A stretch of 64,000 nt of DNA from positions 889,048 through 953,047 of the forward strand of contig NZ_JAFKCU010000001.1 in assembly GCF_017254845.1 (NCBI RefSeq), read 5' to 3'. Positions 28,149-35,221 of the stretch are shown one piece after another (the first letter of the stretch is position 1; every line of letters begins with the position of its first letter). A model generated the notes under the pieces. It was not told the origin of the DNA, did not search any database, and saw nothing but the letters and a program-made list of their open reading frames with translations. The translations under genes were made by a program, and so were the position numbers. The stretch is from Algoriphagus pacificus (lineage in GTDB: Bacteria; Bacteroidota; Bacteroidia; Cytophagales; Cyclobacteriaceae).

Positions 28149-29042
28149 ATGAATTACACGATTCATCAATTGCAGATCTTTCTCAAAGTGGTTCAGACAA
28201 AAAGTATCACGAAGGCCTCAGAGGAACTTTTTATGACCCAGCCAGCAGTTTCTATCCAGCTAAAAAATCTTCAGGATCAGTTTGAAATCCCATTGACAGA
28301 AGTCATTGGTCGTCAATTGTACATTACTGATTTTGGGAGGGAAATCGCGGAAGTTGCCGAGCGGGTAATTCAGGAATTGGATAATATCACTTATAAAACG
28401 CAAGCCTATCAAGGGATTTTGACCGGGAAATTGAGTATTTCCTCAGCTTCCACAGGAAAGTACGTAATCCCCTATTTTTTATCAGGCTTTATGGAAAAGC
28501 ACACAGGTATTGACCTGATTTTGGATGTGACAAATAAAACCCGGGTTATCGAGAGTCTAAAGAATAATGAGATTGATTTTGCGATGGTTTCGGTTGTGCC
28601 TGATAAGCTTCCTGTGGAAGAAGAAGTCTTGATTGAAAACAAGCTTTATTTGGTGGGAAACCAGGATTTGAGAGATGAAAAAAAGCCATTGATTTACCGA
28701 GAGGAAGGTTCTGCCACCCGAATGGCAATGGAAAAATACTTTGAAGAGCATCAAGGGAAAAAGAGAAAGCGAATGGAATTGACATCCAATGAGGCAGTAA
28801 AACAAGCAGTTATTGCAGGATTGGGCTATTCCATCATGCCGATGATAGGGATCCATAATGAATTGGTCTCAAACCAATTATTTGTCCTTGATTCACCGGA
28901 TTTACCCATCAAAACTGAATGGCGCTTGATCTGGCTCAAAGGCAAAAAACTCTCCCCGATCAGTCAGGCATTCCTTGAATTTATTCGGACCGAAAAGCAG
29001 AAGATTCTAAATGATAATTTCAGTTGGTATTTAGATCAGTGA
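28149..29042 (+). CDS. LysR-family transcriptional regulator next to dab operon
   Basis: This 297-residue regulator has an N-terminal winged helix-turn-helix (residues 3-62; HQLQIFLKVVQTKSITKASEEL, then MTQPAVSIQLKNLQ). The periplasmic-binding-like co-inducer domain spans about 90-295. It resembles CbbR/CysB-type members. It is divergent from the dab operon, and LysR regulators next to dab genes are a known arrangement, so it most likely controls carbon uptake in response to CO2 or a metabolic effector. Confidence 0.93.
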   Translation: MNYTIHQLQIFLKVVQTKSITKASEELFMTQPAVSIQLKNLQDQFEIPLTEVIGRQLYITDFGREIAEVAERVIQELDNITYKTQAYQGILTGKLSISSASTGKYVIPYFLSGFMEKHTGIDLILDVTNKTRVIESLKNNEIDFAMVSVVPDKLPVEEEVLIENKLYLVGNQDLRDEKKPLIYREEGSATRMAMEKYFEEHQGKKRKRMELTSNEAVKQAVIAGLGYSIMPMIGIHNELVSNQLFVLDSPDLPIKTEWRLIWLKGKKLSPISQAFLEFIRTEKQKILNDNFSWYLDQ

Positions 29043-29047
29043 ATTTT

Positions 29048-29644
29048 TTAAGCCATATGACTGACCACATTTGCAAAGCCTGCTGCCCAAATGATAAACC
29101 CAACAGCTATTTGCCATTTTAGCTTTTTATGATACCAAATAAAAAGTCCATATATCAGGACAAAAAACAGGATCCATTCTAATCCGAAATCTCCAAATAA
29201 ATGTCCCACGGCACGGTCCCAAGCGGGTTGAATAAGCATGAATGACCCCAACATAATATTTGCCTTGTGTTTATTTGTATCTTTTTTTCTGTTGTAATAG
29301 GCTAATCCAATTAAAATCGATCCAAAAACAAGTTGGCTAAAAACCATGATAGATAATGGCGCGAATTCTTTGAGGTAAAGGGGTAAGGTACTTAAGAGAA
29401 AACCTATGTAAATCAAAAAACCGATTTTCCCCGCTTTTTTATGGGCAGTTATATTTCCTTTTCTGATAAGTCCATTTTGAACAACCAGCATAGTAAACCA
29501 GCTAAATGCAAAAAATGCATGGATGAGAAATTTGGGTTGTGAGTTACTTGGTTGATGAATGTCAGTTAGCCAATTATCAGAAAAACCTATGACCATAATT
29601 ATCCAAAGTACTATGCTGAGGACTATGAAGAAGTATTTTCTCAT
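29048..29644 (-). CDS. Integral membrane protein, DUF2306-like
   Basis: This 198-residue protein has about six hydrophobic helices. A segment near residues 42-75 (His, aromatic residues, VVQNGLI, then AHKKAGKIG) is clearly shared with the protein at 58854-59570 (LVQTTLI, then LHKKLGYFG). The conserved histidines could bind heme or metal, but this is an inference. It converges on the LysR gene with 5 bp between stops. No function known to me. Confidence 0.75.
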   Translation of the reverse strand: MRKYFFIVLSIVLWIIMVIGFSDNWLTDIHQPSNSQPKFLIHAFFAFSWFTMLVVQNGLIRKGNITAHKKAGKIGFLIYIGFLLSTLPLYLKEFAPLSIMVFSQLVFGSILIGLAYYNRKKDTNKHKANIMLGSFMLIQPAWDRAVGHLFGDFGLEWILFFVLIYGLFIWYHKKLKWQIAVGFIIWAAGFANVVSHMA

Positions 29645-30241
29645 TTTATCAGATGTTTTTAAGTTTTTTTCAAATCCTACGGTTTATTTCATTCTAATTT
29701 CTTCCTCAAGTCCAGTCTATTATTTTGTAAAATACTCATTTTTAGGAATATCCATCAATATTTTGGTACTATGCAATTAGGGGTTTATTGAATCCTAGTG
29801 AAAAGGCGTTTTGTATTCTATTCATTTTTCCTCTTCCCTTTTTAGCCAGTTTTCTGTCCAAGCAAAAACTTAAAGATTGTCGAATAATTGATCTTTTGAA
29901 CCAATACAATGGAGTAATTTTTCGGCCTATTTATCTGGTTTTCAGTACATCTAATCATATCACACAATTGTGTGATTTTTAAAAATCACTCATTAGAGTG
30001 TAGTATGCCCTTTGTCTTCTTCCCAACTTTGAGCAATCAGAAATTACTTTTTTGACCTGAAGAAAAGGGCTTCTGGTATCAAGCTTTCAAATTCAATTTT
30101 AAACAAAAGGGTAAAGAGGAATTAGGACTATCTGGTAAATCAGGGAAAGATCTAGGTTTGATATAGATCATTTTGCGGCTAAGAAGTCTCTTCCTCGAAA
30201 AGGCATTTTTAATCAATTCAAATCTCAAAACATTATTTATC
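29645..30241. other. 597-bp intergenic region
   Basis: AT-rich sequence between the membrane protein and the Tat-protein gene. Only short low-complexity open frames are present (one of 64 codons at 29788-29982), with no protein character. The notable content is the run of three inverted repeats at 29959-30000. The right end must carry the promoter of the Tat-protein gene. Confidence 0.6.
29959..30000. promoter_or_regulatory. Three consecutive inverted repeats
   Basis: A perfect 18-bp palindrome ATCACACAATTGTGTGAT (29959-29976) runs into a perfect 14-bp palindrome GATTTTTAAAAATC (29974-29987). That in turn shares its last base with CACTC-atta-GAGTG (29987-30000). The first resembles a CRP/FNR-type TGTGA/TCACA operator in symmetry, but the half-sites touch. 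Confidence 0.55.
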
Positions 30242-30952
30242 ATGAAAGAGGAAACATTACAATCACGCAGAAATTTTATTGGACTATTCGCCACAGGTGC
30301 CGTTGCAACGGGAATCAGTTTACTTCCGAATAGCCTACAGGCCAAGATCAAAACAGATTCATCTCCTGATTTTGCCATGAAAAATTTGGGAGCGGGAGGA
30401 GCTGAACTGGATGAGGAAATCAAAAAGATAGGGAAAAAACAACATCCAGTTTCTTATGATATTTCCCAAGCCAATCATTGGGGATTTATCTGGTCTAATG
30501 TGTACTATATGACCAATGCGGAAACCGGAACTCCAGGTGAGCAGCTGGGGATTTTCAATGTTCTTCGCCACCATGGGATGTTATTTGCCCTGAATGATCA
30601 GACAATTGCAAAATACAAGTTGGGTGAATTTTTTGGTTTCAATGACCCTATCACCAAGAAGCCGACATTGAAGAATCCATATTATATCCCTGAAGACGGA
30701 GTATTTCCACTTCCTGGACTCGCAGGAATTAAAGACTTGCAGGAGCAAGGCGCGGTCTTCTGCGTCTGTGATATGGCTCGGAAAGTAAATTCAATGTTTG
30801 TCGCTCAGAAAATGGGCTTGAACCAAGAGGAGGTATATCAGGATTTTGTAGCTGGGACGCTTCCGGGAATCTTGCCTGCTCCATCCGGAGTTTGGGCTTT
30901 GGGTCGCTTGGCAGAAAATAAAATTGCATACATCGATTCTAGTATTGGTTAA
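30242..30952 (+). CDS. Tat-exported protein of unknown function
   Basis: The protein starts at ATG 30242 (236 aa). This puts the twin-arginine motif SRRNFIG at residues 8-14, followed by a hydrophobic stretch to LPNSLQAK. The mature part, with HGMLFALNDQTIAKYKLGE and later EQGAVFCVCDMARKV, recalls DsrE-like sulfur-relay folds, though I cannot confirm membership. Tat export implies a folded protein, possibly with a cofactor. It converges on the molybdoenzyme genes, which are also Tat-exported, and shares a bidirectional terminator with them. Confidence 0.75.
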   Translation: MKEETLQSRRNFIGLFATGAVATGISLLPNSLQAKIKTDSSPDFAMKNLGAGGAELDEEIKKIGKKQHPVSYDISQANHWGFIWSNVYYMTNAETGTPGEQLGIFNVLRHHGMLFALNDQTIAKYKLGEFFGFNDPITKKPTLKNPYYIPEDGVFPLPGLAGIKDLQEQGAVFCVCDMARKVNSMFVAQKMGLNQEEVYQDFVAGTLPGILPAPSGVWALGRLAENKIAYIDSSIG

Positions 30953-30960
30953 AGAAAAAA

Positions 30961-30992
30961 CACCTTCTGAAGTGAATTTTCTTCAGAAGGTG
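30961..30992. terminator. Bidirectional terminator between Tat protein and iorB
   Basis: A 12-bp perfect stem CACCTTCTGAAG/CTTCAGAAGGTG with an 8-base loop has a T-rich tail on the plus strand (GCTTTTGATT). On the minus strand it is followed by GTTTTTTC. It sits between two convergent genes. Confidence 0.9.
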
Positions 30993-31022
30993 CTTTTGAT
31001 TATTTTGAAATTGCTTTGAGCA

Positions 31023-33206
31023 TTAAGAATTCAAAGCTTCTAAAACCCGCTCTGGGGTGAATGGCATATGCCTTAAATGTTTTCCGGTTAATTGAAGGAA
31101 AGCATTGGCAATGGCTCCTGCCACCATGGGGGTGGCTGTTTCTCCAACTCCTTGGGGAGTTTCTCCAGATGGAATTAAAACTGTTTCAATGCTATCAGGG
31201 GAATCCTGCATTCTCAACAAAGAATAATCATTGAAATTACTTTGCTGGATCTGACCATCCACTACAGAAATTCTTTCTTTGAGAGCACTGCTGATGCCCA
31301 TGATAATTCCTCCTTCCATTTGGGCTTTGACATTGTCAGGTTGAATGATGGTTCCGGCATCCAAAGCAATCCAAACGCGATGCACTTTGATTTCACCAGT
31401 TTCCTTATTCAGAGAAATCTCACAAACTCCAGTACCCAAAGAACCATGTTCCACAAATGAAATTCCTTTGGCATAACCCTCAGGTGAAGGTTGGGCCCAA
31501 TTGGAAATTTCTACTGCTTTCTCCAAAGTAGCCAAAGCCCTAGGAGAATTGACCATTAGCTTTCTCCTAAGATCGACTGGATCCATTTTTTGGTCATTGG
31601 CAATTTGATCTAACATGGATTCGATGGCGAATTTATTCGGGCCATGTCCAACCGAACGCCAATGCTTCAATCGAACCCCGTGGGTAGTTGATCTCCAATC
31701 GGCAAACTGGTTCGGAATGGCATAGTGATCATTTTGGATTCCACTGGCTACCAAGTTTCCTCCATCTCCCACAACTGTATGGGAAAATGCATTGATATTT
31801 CCTAAAGCGTCAACACTTGCTTTGATACGTTGCAGCGACATCGGTCGGTAAGTACCATAGCGTAGGTCATCTTCTCTGGTCCAAATGAGTTTGACGGGTT
31901 TTGGAGCTACTTCTTTTGCTAAAACAGCACATTCTTCCACAAAGTCACTAAGGCTTCTTCTTCCAAAACCGCCTCCCAAATACTGCAAATGGACATTGAC
32001 ATTTTCAGGTGGGATTCCCAATACTCTTGGGACACCGAGTTTCGTATCCATTCCTTGTTGGCTGCCGACCCAAACTTCTGCTTTCTGCAAATCTTCCGAC
32101 ACTTGGATCACTGCATTCAGTGGCTCTAATTGAGCATGATAAACGTAATCGTTTTTATAATCGGCTTGGTAAACTTTGGAAGCATTTCGAAGGGCGTTTG
32201 AAACATCTCCTTCTTCTGTGATGACCTCTCCTGCTTGATTTTGAGCTGCAATTTTTTCGTATTCCTGATAGATTTCTTCGGAATTGAAGCCTGAAGCATC
32301 TGAGCTGCTCCAATCAATTTTGAGTTGGCTTTTCGCTTTCAAAGCTTGCTCTAATTTGGAAGCTATCACACCGATGGCATAATCATAGGGAACAACTTTG
32401 ATCACTCCTTCCATACCCAAAATTTCAGATTCATTGAGCAAAGTAGGTTTTGCGCCATGGAGATTTCCTCTTTCCAAAACTCCATAAACCATGTCAGGAA
32501 GGCGGACATCAATGGCAAACTGCGCAGTGCCATCAACTTTTGAAGGTATTTCTGTCCTTGGGATTTCTTTTCCAATTAACTTGAATTTATCCGGGGCTTT
32601 CAGAGGTACCTCTGATATATCCGGCATAGACTCTACCGCAACTAAATAGGGAATCAACTCTCCGTAAGTAATCGTTTTATCCGAGCCAGTATGGGAAACC
32701 ACACTGTTTTCCGCACTCAACTCTCCTACAGGCACTTTCCAATGCTGAGCTGCAGCATGGAGCAAAATAGCTTTTGCTTGGGCACCGGTTGTTCGCATCG
32801 TATTGAAATAGCTATTGGTAGTTCTGCTGCCTACCGTAAACATCATTTTACTGCCCGGAGCCCAGCCCGGAGAACCGTAAGTTTCACTTTCCTGAGGGGA
32901 AAACTCCACTTTTACTTTGGACCAATCGGCATCCATTTCTTCTGCAAAAATCAAGGGCAAAGAAGTCATGGAACCCTGGCCCATTTCTGATGCAGGATTA
33001 TAAATTATGATCTGACCATCTTCTGAAATCTTTACCCAAGCTGTGATAGCATGCTTTTCGAATTGTTCTTGGATTTTCTTTGAGTCTGAACAGGAAACCA
33101 GTGCAGGGAAAATCCCAGAAGCTCCAATAAATAATGCGATTCCGCTTGATGATTTTAGAAATTCTCTACGGTTCAAGGTTCCGTTATTTTTTGATGTTGA
33201 AAGCAT
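31023..33206 (-). CDS. iorB: Molybdopterin-binding large subunit of an isoquinoline-1-oxidoreductase-type hydroxylase
   Basis: This 727-residue member of the xanthine oxidase/aldehyde oxidoreductase family has a Tat signal (LNRREFLKSSSG near residues 11-23), so it acts in the periplasm. Molybdopterin-binding segments include GGGFGRRS and GGNLVASG, and the catalytic glutamate lies in PQGVGETATP near the C-terminus. With the 2Fe-2S subunit encoded immediately upstream it forms a two-subunit enzyme. Relatives oxidise N-heterocycles or aldehydes. The usual cytochrome subunit and the XdhC-type maturation factor are absent here. Confidence 0.88.
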   Translation of the reverse strand: MLSTSKNNGTLNRREFLKSSSGIALFIGASGIFPALVSCSDSKKIQEQFEKHAITAWVKISEDGQIIIYNPASEMGQGSMTSLPLIFAEEMDADWSKVKVEFSPQESETYGSPGWAPGSKMMFTVGSRTTNSYFNTMRTTGAQAKAILLHAAAQHWKVPVGELSAENSVVSHTGSDKTITYGELIPYLVAVESMPDISEVPLKAPDKFKLIGKEIPRTEIPSKVDGTAQFAIDVRLPDMVYGVLERGNLHGAKPTLLNESEILGMEGVIKVVPYDYAIGVIASKLEQALKAKSQLKIDWSSSDASGFNSEEIYQEYEKIAAQNQAGEVITEEGDVSNALRNASKVYQADYKNDYVYHAQLEPLNAVIQVSEDLQKAEVWVGSQQGMDTKLGVPRVLGIPPENVNVHLQYLGGGFGRRSLSDFVEECAVLAKEVAPKPVKLIWTREDDLRYGTYRPMSLQRIKASVDALGNINAFSHTVVGDGGNLVASGIQNDHYAIPNQFADWRSTTHGVRLKHWRSVGHGPNKFAIESMLDQIANDQKMDPVDLRRKLMVNSPRALATLEKAVEISNWAQPSPEGYAKGISFVEHGSLGTGVCEISLNKETGEIKVHRVWIALDAGTIIQPDNVKAQMEGGIIMGISSALKERISVVDGQIQQSNFNDYSLLRMQDSPDSIETVLIPSGETPQGVGETATPMVAGAIANAFLQLTGKHLRHMPFTPERVLEALNS

Positions 33207-33209
33207 TGC

Positions 33210-33671
33210 TTATTGGTTTTGGGCTGCTAATTGGATCGCTTGTACTATTCTCAAATAAGTGCCACAGCGACAAATATTTCCATTCATATGCGCCTTGATT
33301 TCCTCTTTGGATGGACTTGGATTGTTTTCCAATAAGGCGGCAGCTTGCATAATCTGGCCTGAGTGACAGTAGCCGCATTGAGGTGCCTGAACTTCTACCC
33401 AGGCTTTCTGAAGTGGATGATCTCCTTGTTCAGATAAGCCTTCTATGGTTTTGATTTTTTCTCCATTCGAAAAATCCTCCACTGAAAGTACACAGGCCTT
33501 CATAGGCGAGCCATCTACATGAATGGTACAAGCACCGCATTGCGCAATACCACATCCATATTTGGTTCCTGTCAAACCTAAATGTTCTCGAAGCACCCAA
33601 AGCAGTGAGGTGCCTTTATCTACTTCTACTGTATGATTTTGATCGTTGACCGATAGTGTATAGGATGGCAT
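33210..33671 (-). CDS. iorA: 2Fe-2S small subunit of the molybdenum hydroxylase
   Basis: This 153-residue ferredoxin-type subunit has eight cluster-binding cysteines in the standard arrangement. The plant-type 2Fe-2S set is Cys40, Cys45, Cys48 and Cys60 (YGCGIAQCGAC). The C-terminal helical 2Fe-2S set is Cys99, Cys102, Cys134 and Cys136 (QCGYCHSG and ICRCGT). It passes electrons from the molybdenum centre of the large subunit to an outside acceptor. It has no signal of its own and presumably hitch-hikes on the Tat signal of the large subunit. The gap to iorB is 3 bp. Confidence 0.92.
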   Translation of the reverse strand: MPSYTLSVNDQNHTVEVDKGTSLLWVLREHLGLTGTKYGCGIAQCGACTIHVDGSPMKACVLSVEDFSNGEKIKTIEGLSEQGDHPLQKAWVEVQAPQCGYCHSGQIMQAAALLENNPSPSKEEIKAHMNGNICRCGTYLRIVQAIQLAAQNQ

Positions 33672-33984
33672 AAATTGACTTGTTTAAATTTCAAATTACT
33701 GAAAATAAGCTGTTTGGTTAGCTTCTTTTAATGATTTCCAAGTCAATCAATTTACAATTTTGATTCGAGAAAGCAGCAATTTTCATCAATCCCTTCTATT
33801 ATTCTAAGATTCCTTGCACTCAGTAAAGAGATTGAAATTTAATGGAACGATCCCCGGCTTAAGACCCTTGTATAAGTGGATGTCTGACTTATCGACTGTT
33901 CTGTCCAATTCTCTTTAACACAAGCCTGTGTTGCTGGAGACATCCGAGTAAATCAGTTTTTTAACCCCTAAATCCAATTTTATC
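33672..33984. other. 313-bp intergenic region, divergent promoters
   Basis: This stretch separates the minus-strand molybdoenzyme genes from the plus-strand ATP-grasp cassette. It holds no open frame of note. The right third carries the nested inverted repeats described separately (33878-33945) and a T6 run (33957-33962). Confidence 0.7.
33878..33945 (+). promoter_or_regulatory. Structured leader candidate before the ATP-grasp cassette
   Basis: An outer 8-bp perfect stem, GGATGTCT (33878-33885) with AGACATCC (33938-33945), encloses a 6-bp hairpin AACACA-agcc-TGTGTT (33917-33932). The structure ends 39 bp before the ATP-grasp start codon, and a T6 run follows 11 bases after it. The nesting suggests an RNA element (riboswitch or attenuator-like leader). 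Alternatively the inner repeat is a DNA operator. No known riboswitch class was recognised. Confidence 0.45.
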
Positions 33985-35208
33985 ATGGCTAAATGTTTCG
34001 CATTAATGGGCTGGAGTTTGCCCGTCATAGAAAGTATGCAAAAAACAGGAAGACCTTTTGTAGTGGTTTCCTTTCCAGATTTTGAATCCTACGCACAAGA
34101 AAATAATATCCCTTTCCTTCCTTATCAACTTGATGAGTGGAGTGATACTTCCAACTCTTTAGATCTTTTTGAAAAGCTTAAGGCATTTGATGCTGATGTT
34201 GCGGTGCCACTTTATGAAGAAACGGTAGAATGGGCAGGTGCTTTAAATTCAATCTATAGAGGAGATCCTAGAGTCTTAAACAGAGCCTTCCTTTTCCGTA
34301 ATAAGGCAATGATGAAGCGAAAAGCCTTGATTGGAGGTCTTCGTGTTGGACTTTTTGAAGAGGTGTTTAATAAAGAAGGTGTGAAAGCCTTTATGAAGCG
34401 TCTGAATCAGGCTAATCTTCAGTTGGACGGAGAAGAAGATAGCTGGGTACATATCAAACCTTTCGCTTCAGCCGGAACAGTTGGGCACAGACTACTTCGC
34501 TCCATGAGTGATGTCGATGAGAAATGTGAGGATAGCGATTTCCCATGTTTGGCAGAAAGTCACTTGCCAGGCCGGGAGTTCTCCTGCGAGGCCTTTATTA
34601 ACAAAGGAAAAATCAGATTCCTCAATATCACAGAGTATGTGAAGTTGGGTTATTCAAACTTTATCCCTGAAGGAAGATATCTGGAAAGTAAGCGAGATCT
34701 GATCCATAAAGAAGTGCAGAAGATGGTGGACATCTTTGGAATTGAATATGGAATGGTGCATCCAGAATGGTTCCTGACAGAAAAAGATGAGCTTAACTTC
34801 GGGGAAACAGCCTGCAGAATTCCAGGAGGGCACATTTTAGAACTCTGCTCCAAATCCTATGAATTTGATGCTTTGGCAGCTTTTGTGATCTGTCATGATC
34901 CGAATATTACGGAAGAGGAACTGGATGAAATCTTCCCTGCGAAAGACTTTAAGCCTAAAAATTATCATGGAAATGTGATGATTTATCCTCAGAAGCGCCA
35001 GTTCTCAAAATTGGAAATTCCAGAGTCTCTTAACAATGAACCGTATTTCGTTGAGCATACCTTGATTGCTCCTTATGAAGGCCAGAAGTTGAGTGCTGAT
35101 CGAAATGGTTTCGGGAATCACTTTGGTACGATCAATTTCAAAGGAGAAGATCCAGATCGTATGACTGAGTTGCTCAAGCATTACGAAGAGGAAGAATTTT
35201 ATGTATAA
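33985..35208 (+). CDS. ATP-grasp domain ligase
   Basis: This 407-residue cytoplasmic protein has an N-terminal pre-ATP domain (1-105) and an ATP-grasp core. Visible core features are the lysine strand HIKPFASAGTVG (Lys158), the hinge AESHLPGREFSCEAF (Glu191), VHPEWF (259-263) and a magnesium-binding segment NFGETACRIPGG (Glu274). The family joins a carboxylate to an amine or thiol through an acyl phosphate. The substrate is unknown. It is first of three closely spaced genes, followed at 13 bp by the Cys/His/Asn protein and then by an alanine-racemase homologue, suggesting synthesis of an amide or peptide that contains a D-amino acid. Confidence 0.85.
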   Translation: MAKCFALMGWSLPVIESMQKTGRPFVVVSFPDFESYAQENNIPFLPYQLDEWSDTSNSLDLFEKLKAFDADVAVPLYEETVEWAGALNSIYRGDPRVLNRAFLFRNKAMMKRKALIGGLRVGLFEEVFNKEGVKAFMKRLNQANLQLDGEEDSWVHIKPFASAGTVGHRLLRSMSDVDEKCEDSDFPCLAESHLPGREFSCEAFINKGKIRFLNITEYVKLGYSNFIPEGRYLESKRDLIHKEVQKMVDIFGIEYGMVHPEWFLTEKDELNFGETACRIPGGHILELCSKSYEFDALAAFVICHDPNITEEELDEIFPAKDFKPKNYHGNVMIYPQKRQFSKLEIPESLNNEPYFVEHTLIAPYEGQKLSADRNGFGNHFGTINFKGEDPDRMTELLKHYEEEEFYV

Positions 35209-35221
35209 TCTGAAGCAATAA

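Noticed and set aside
29788-29982. Plus-strand frame of 64 codons upstream of the Tat-protein gene
   Set aside because: Low complexity, covers the palindrome cluster, no homologue recognised.
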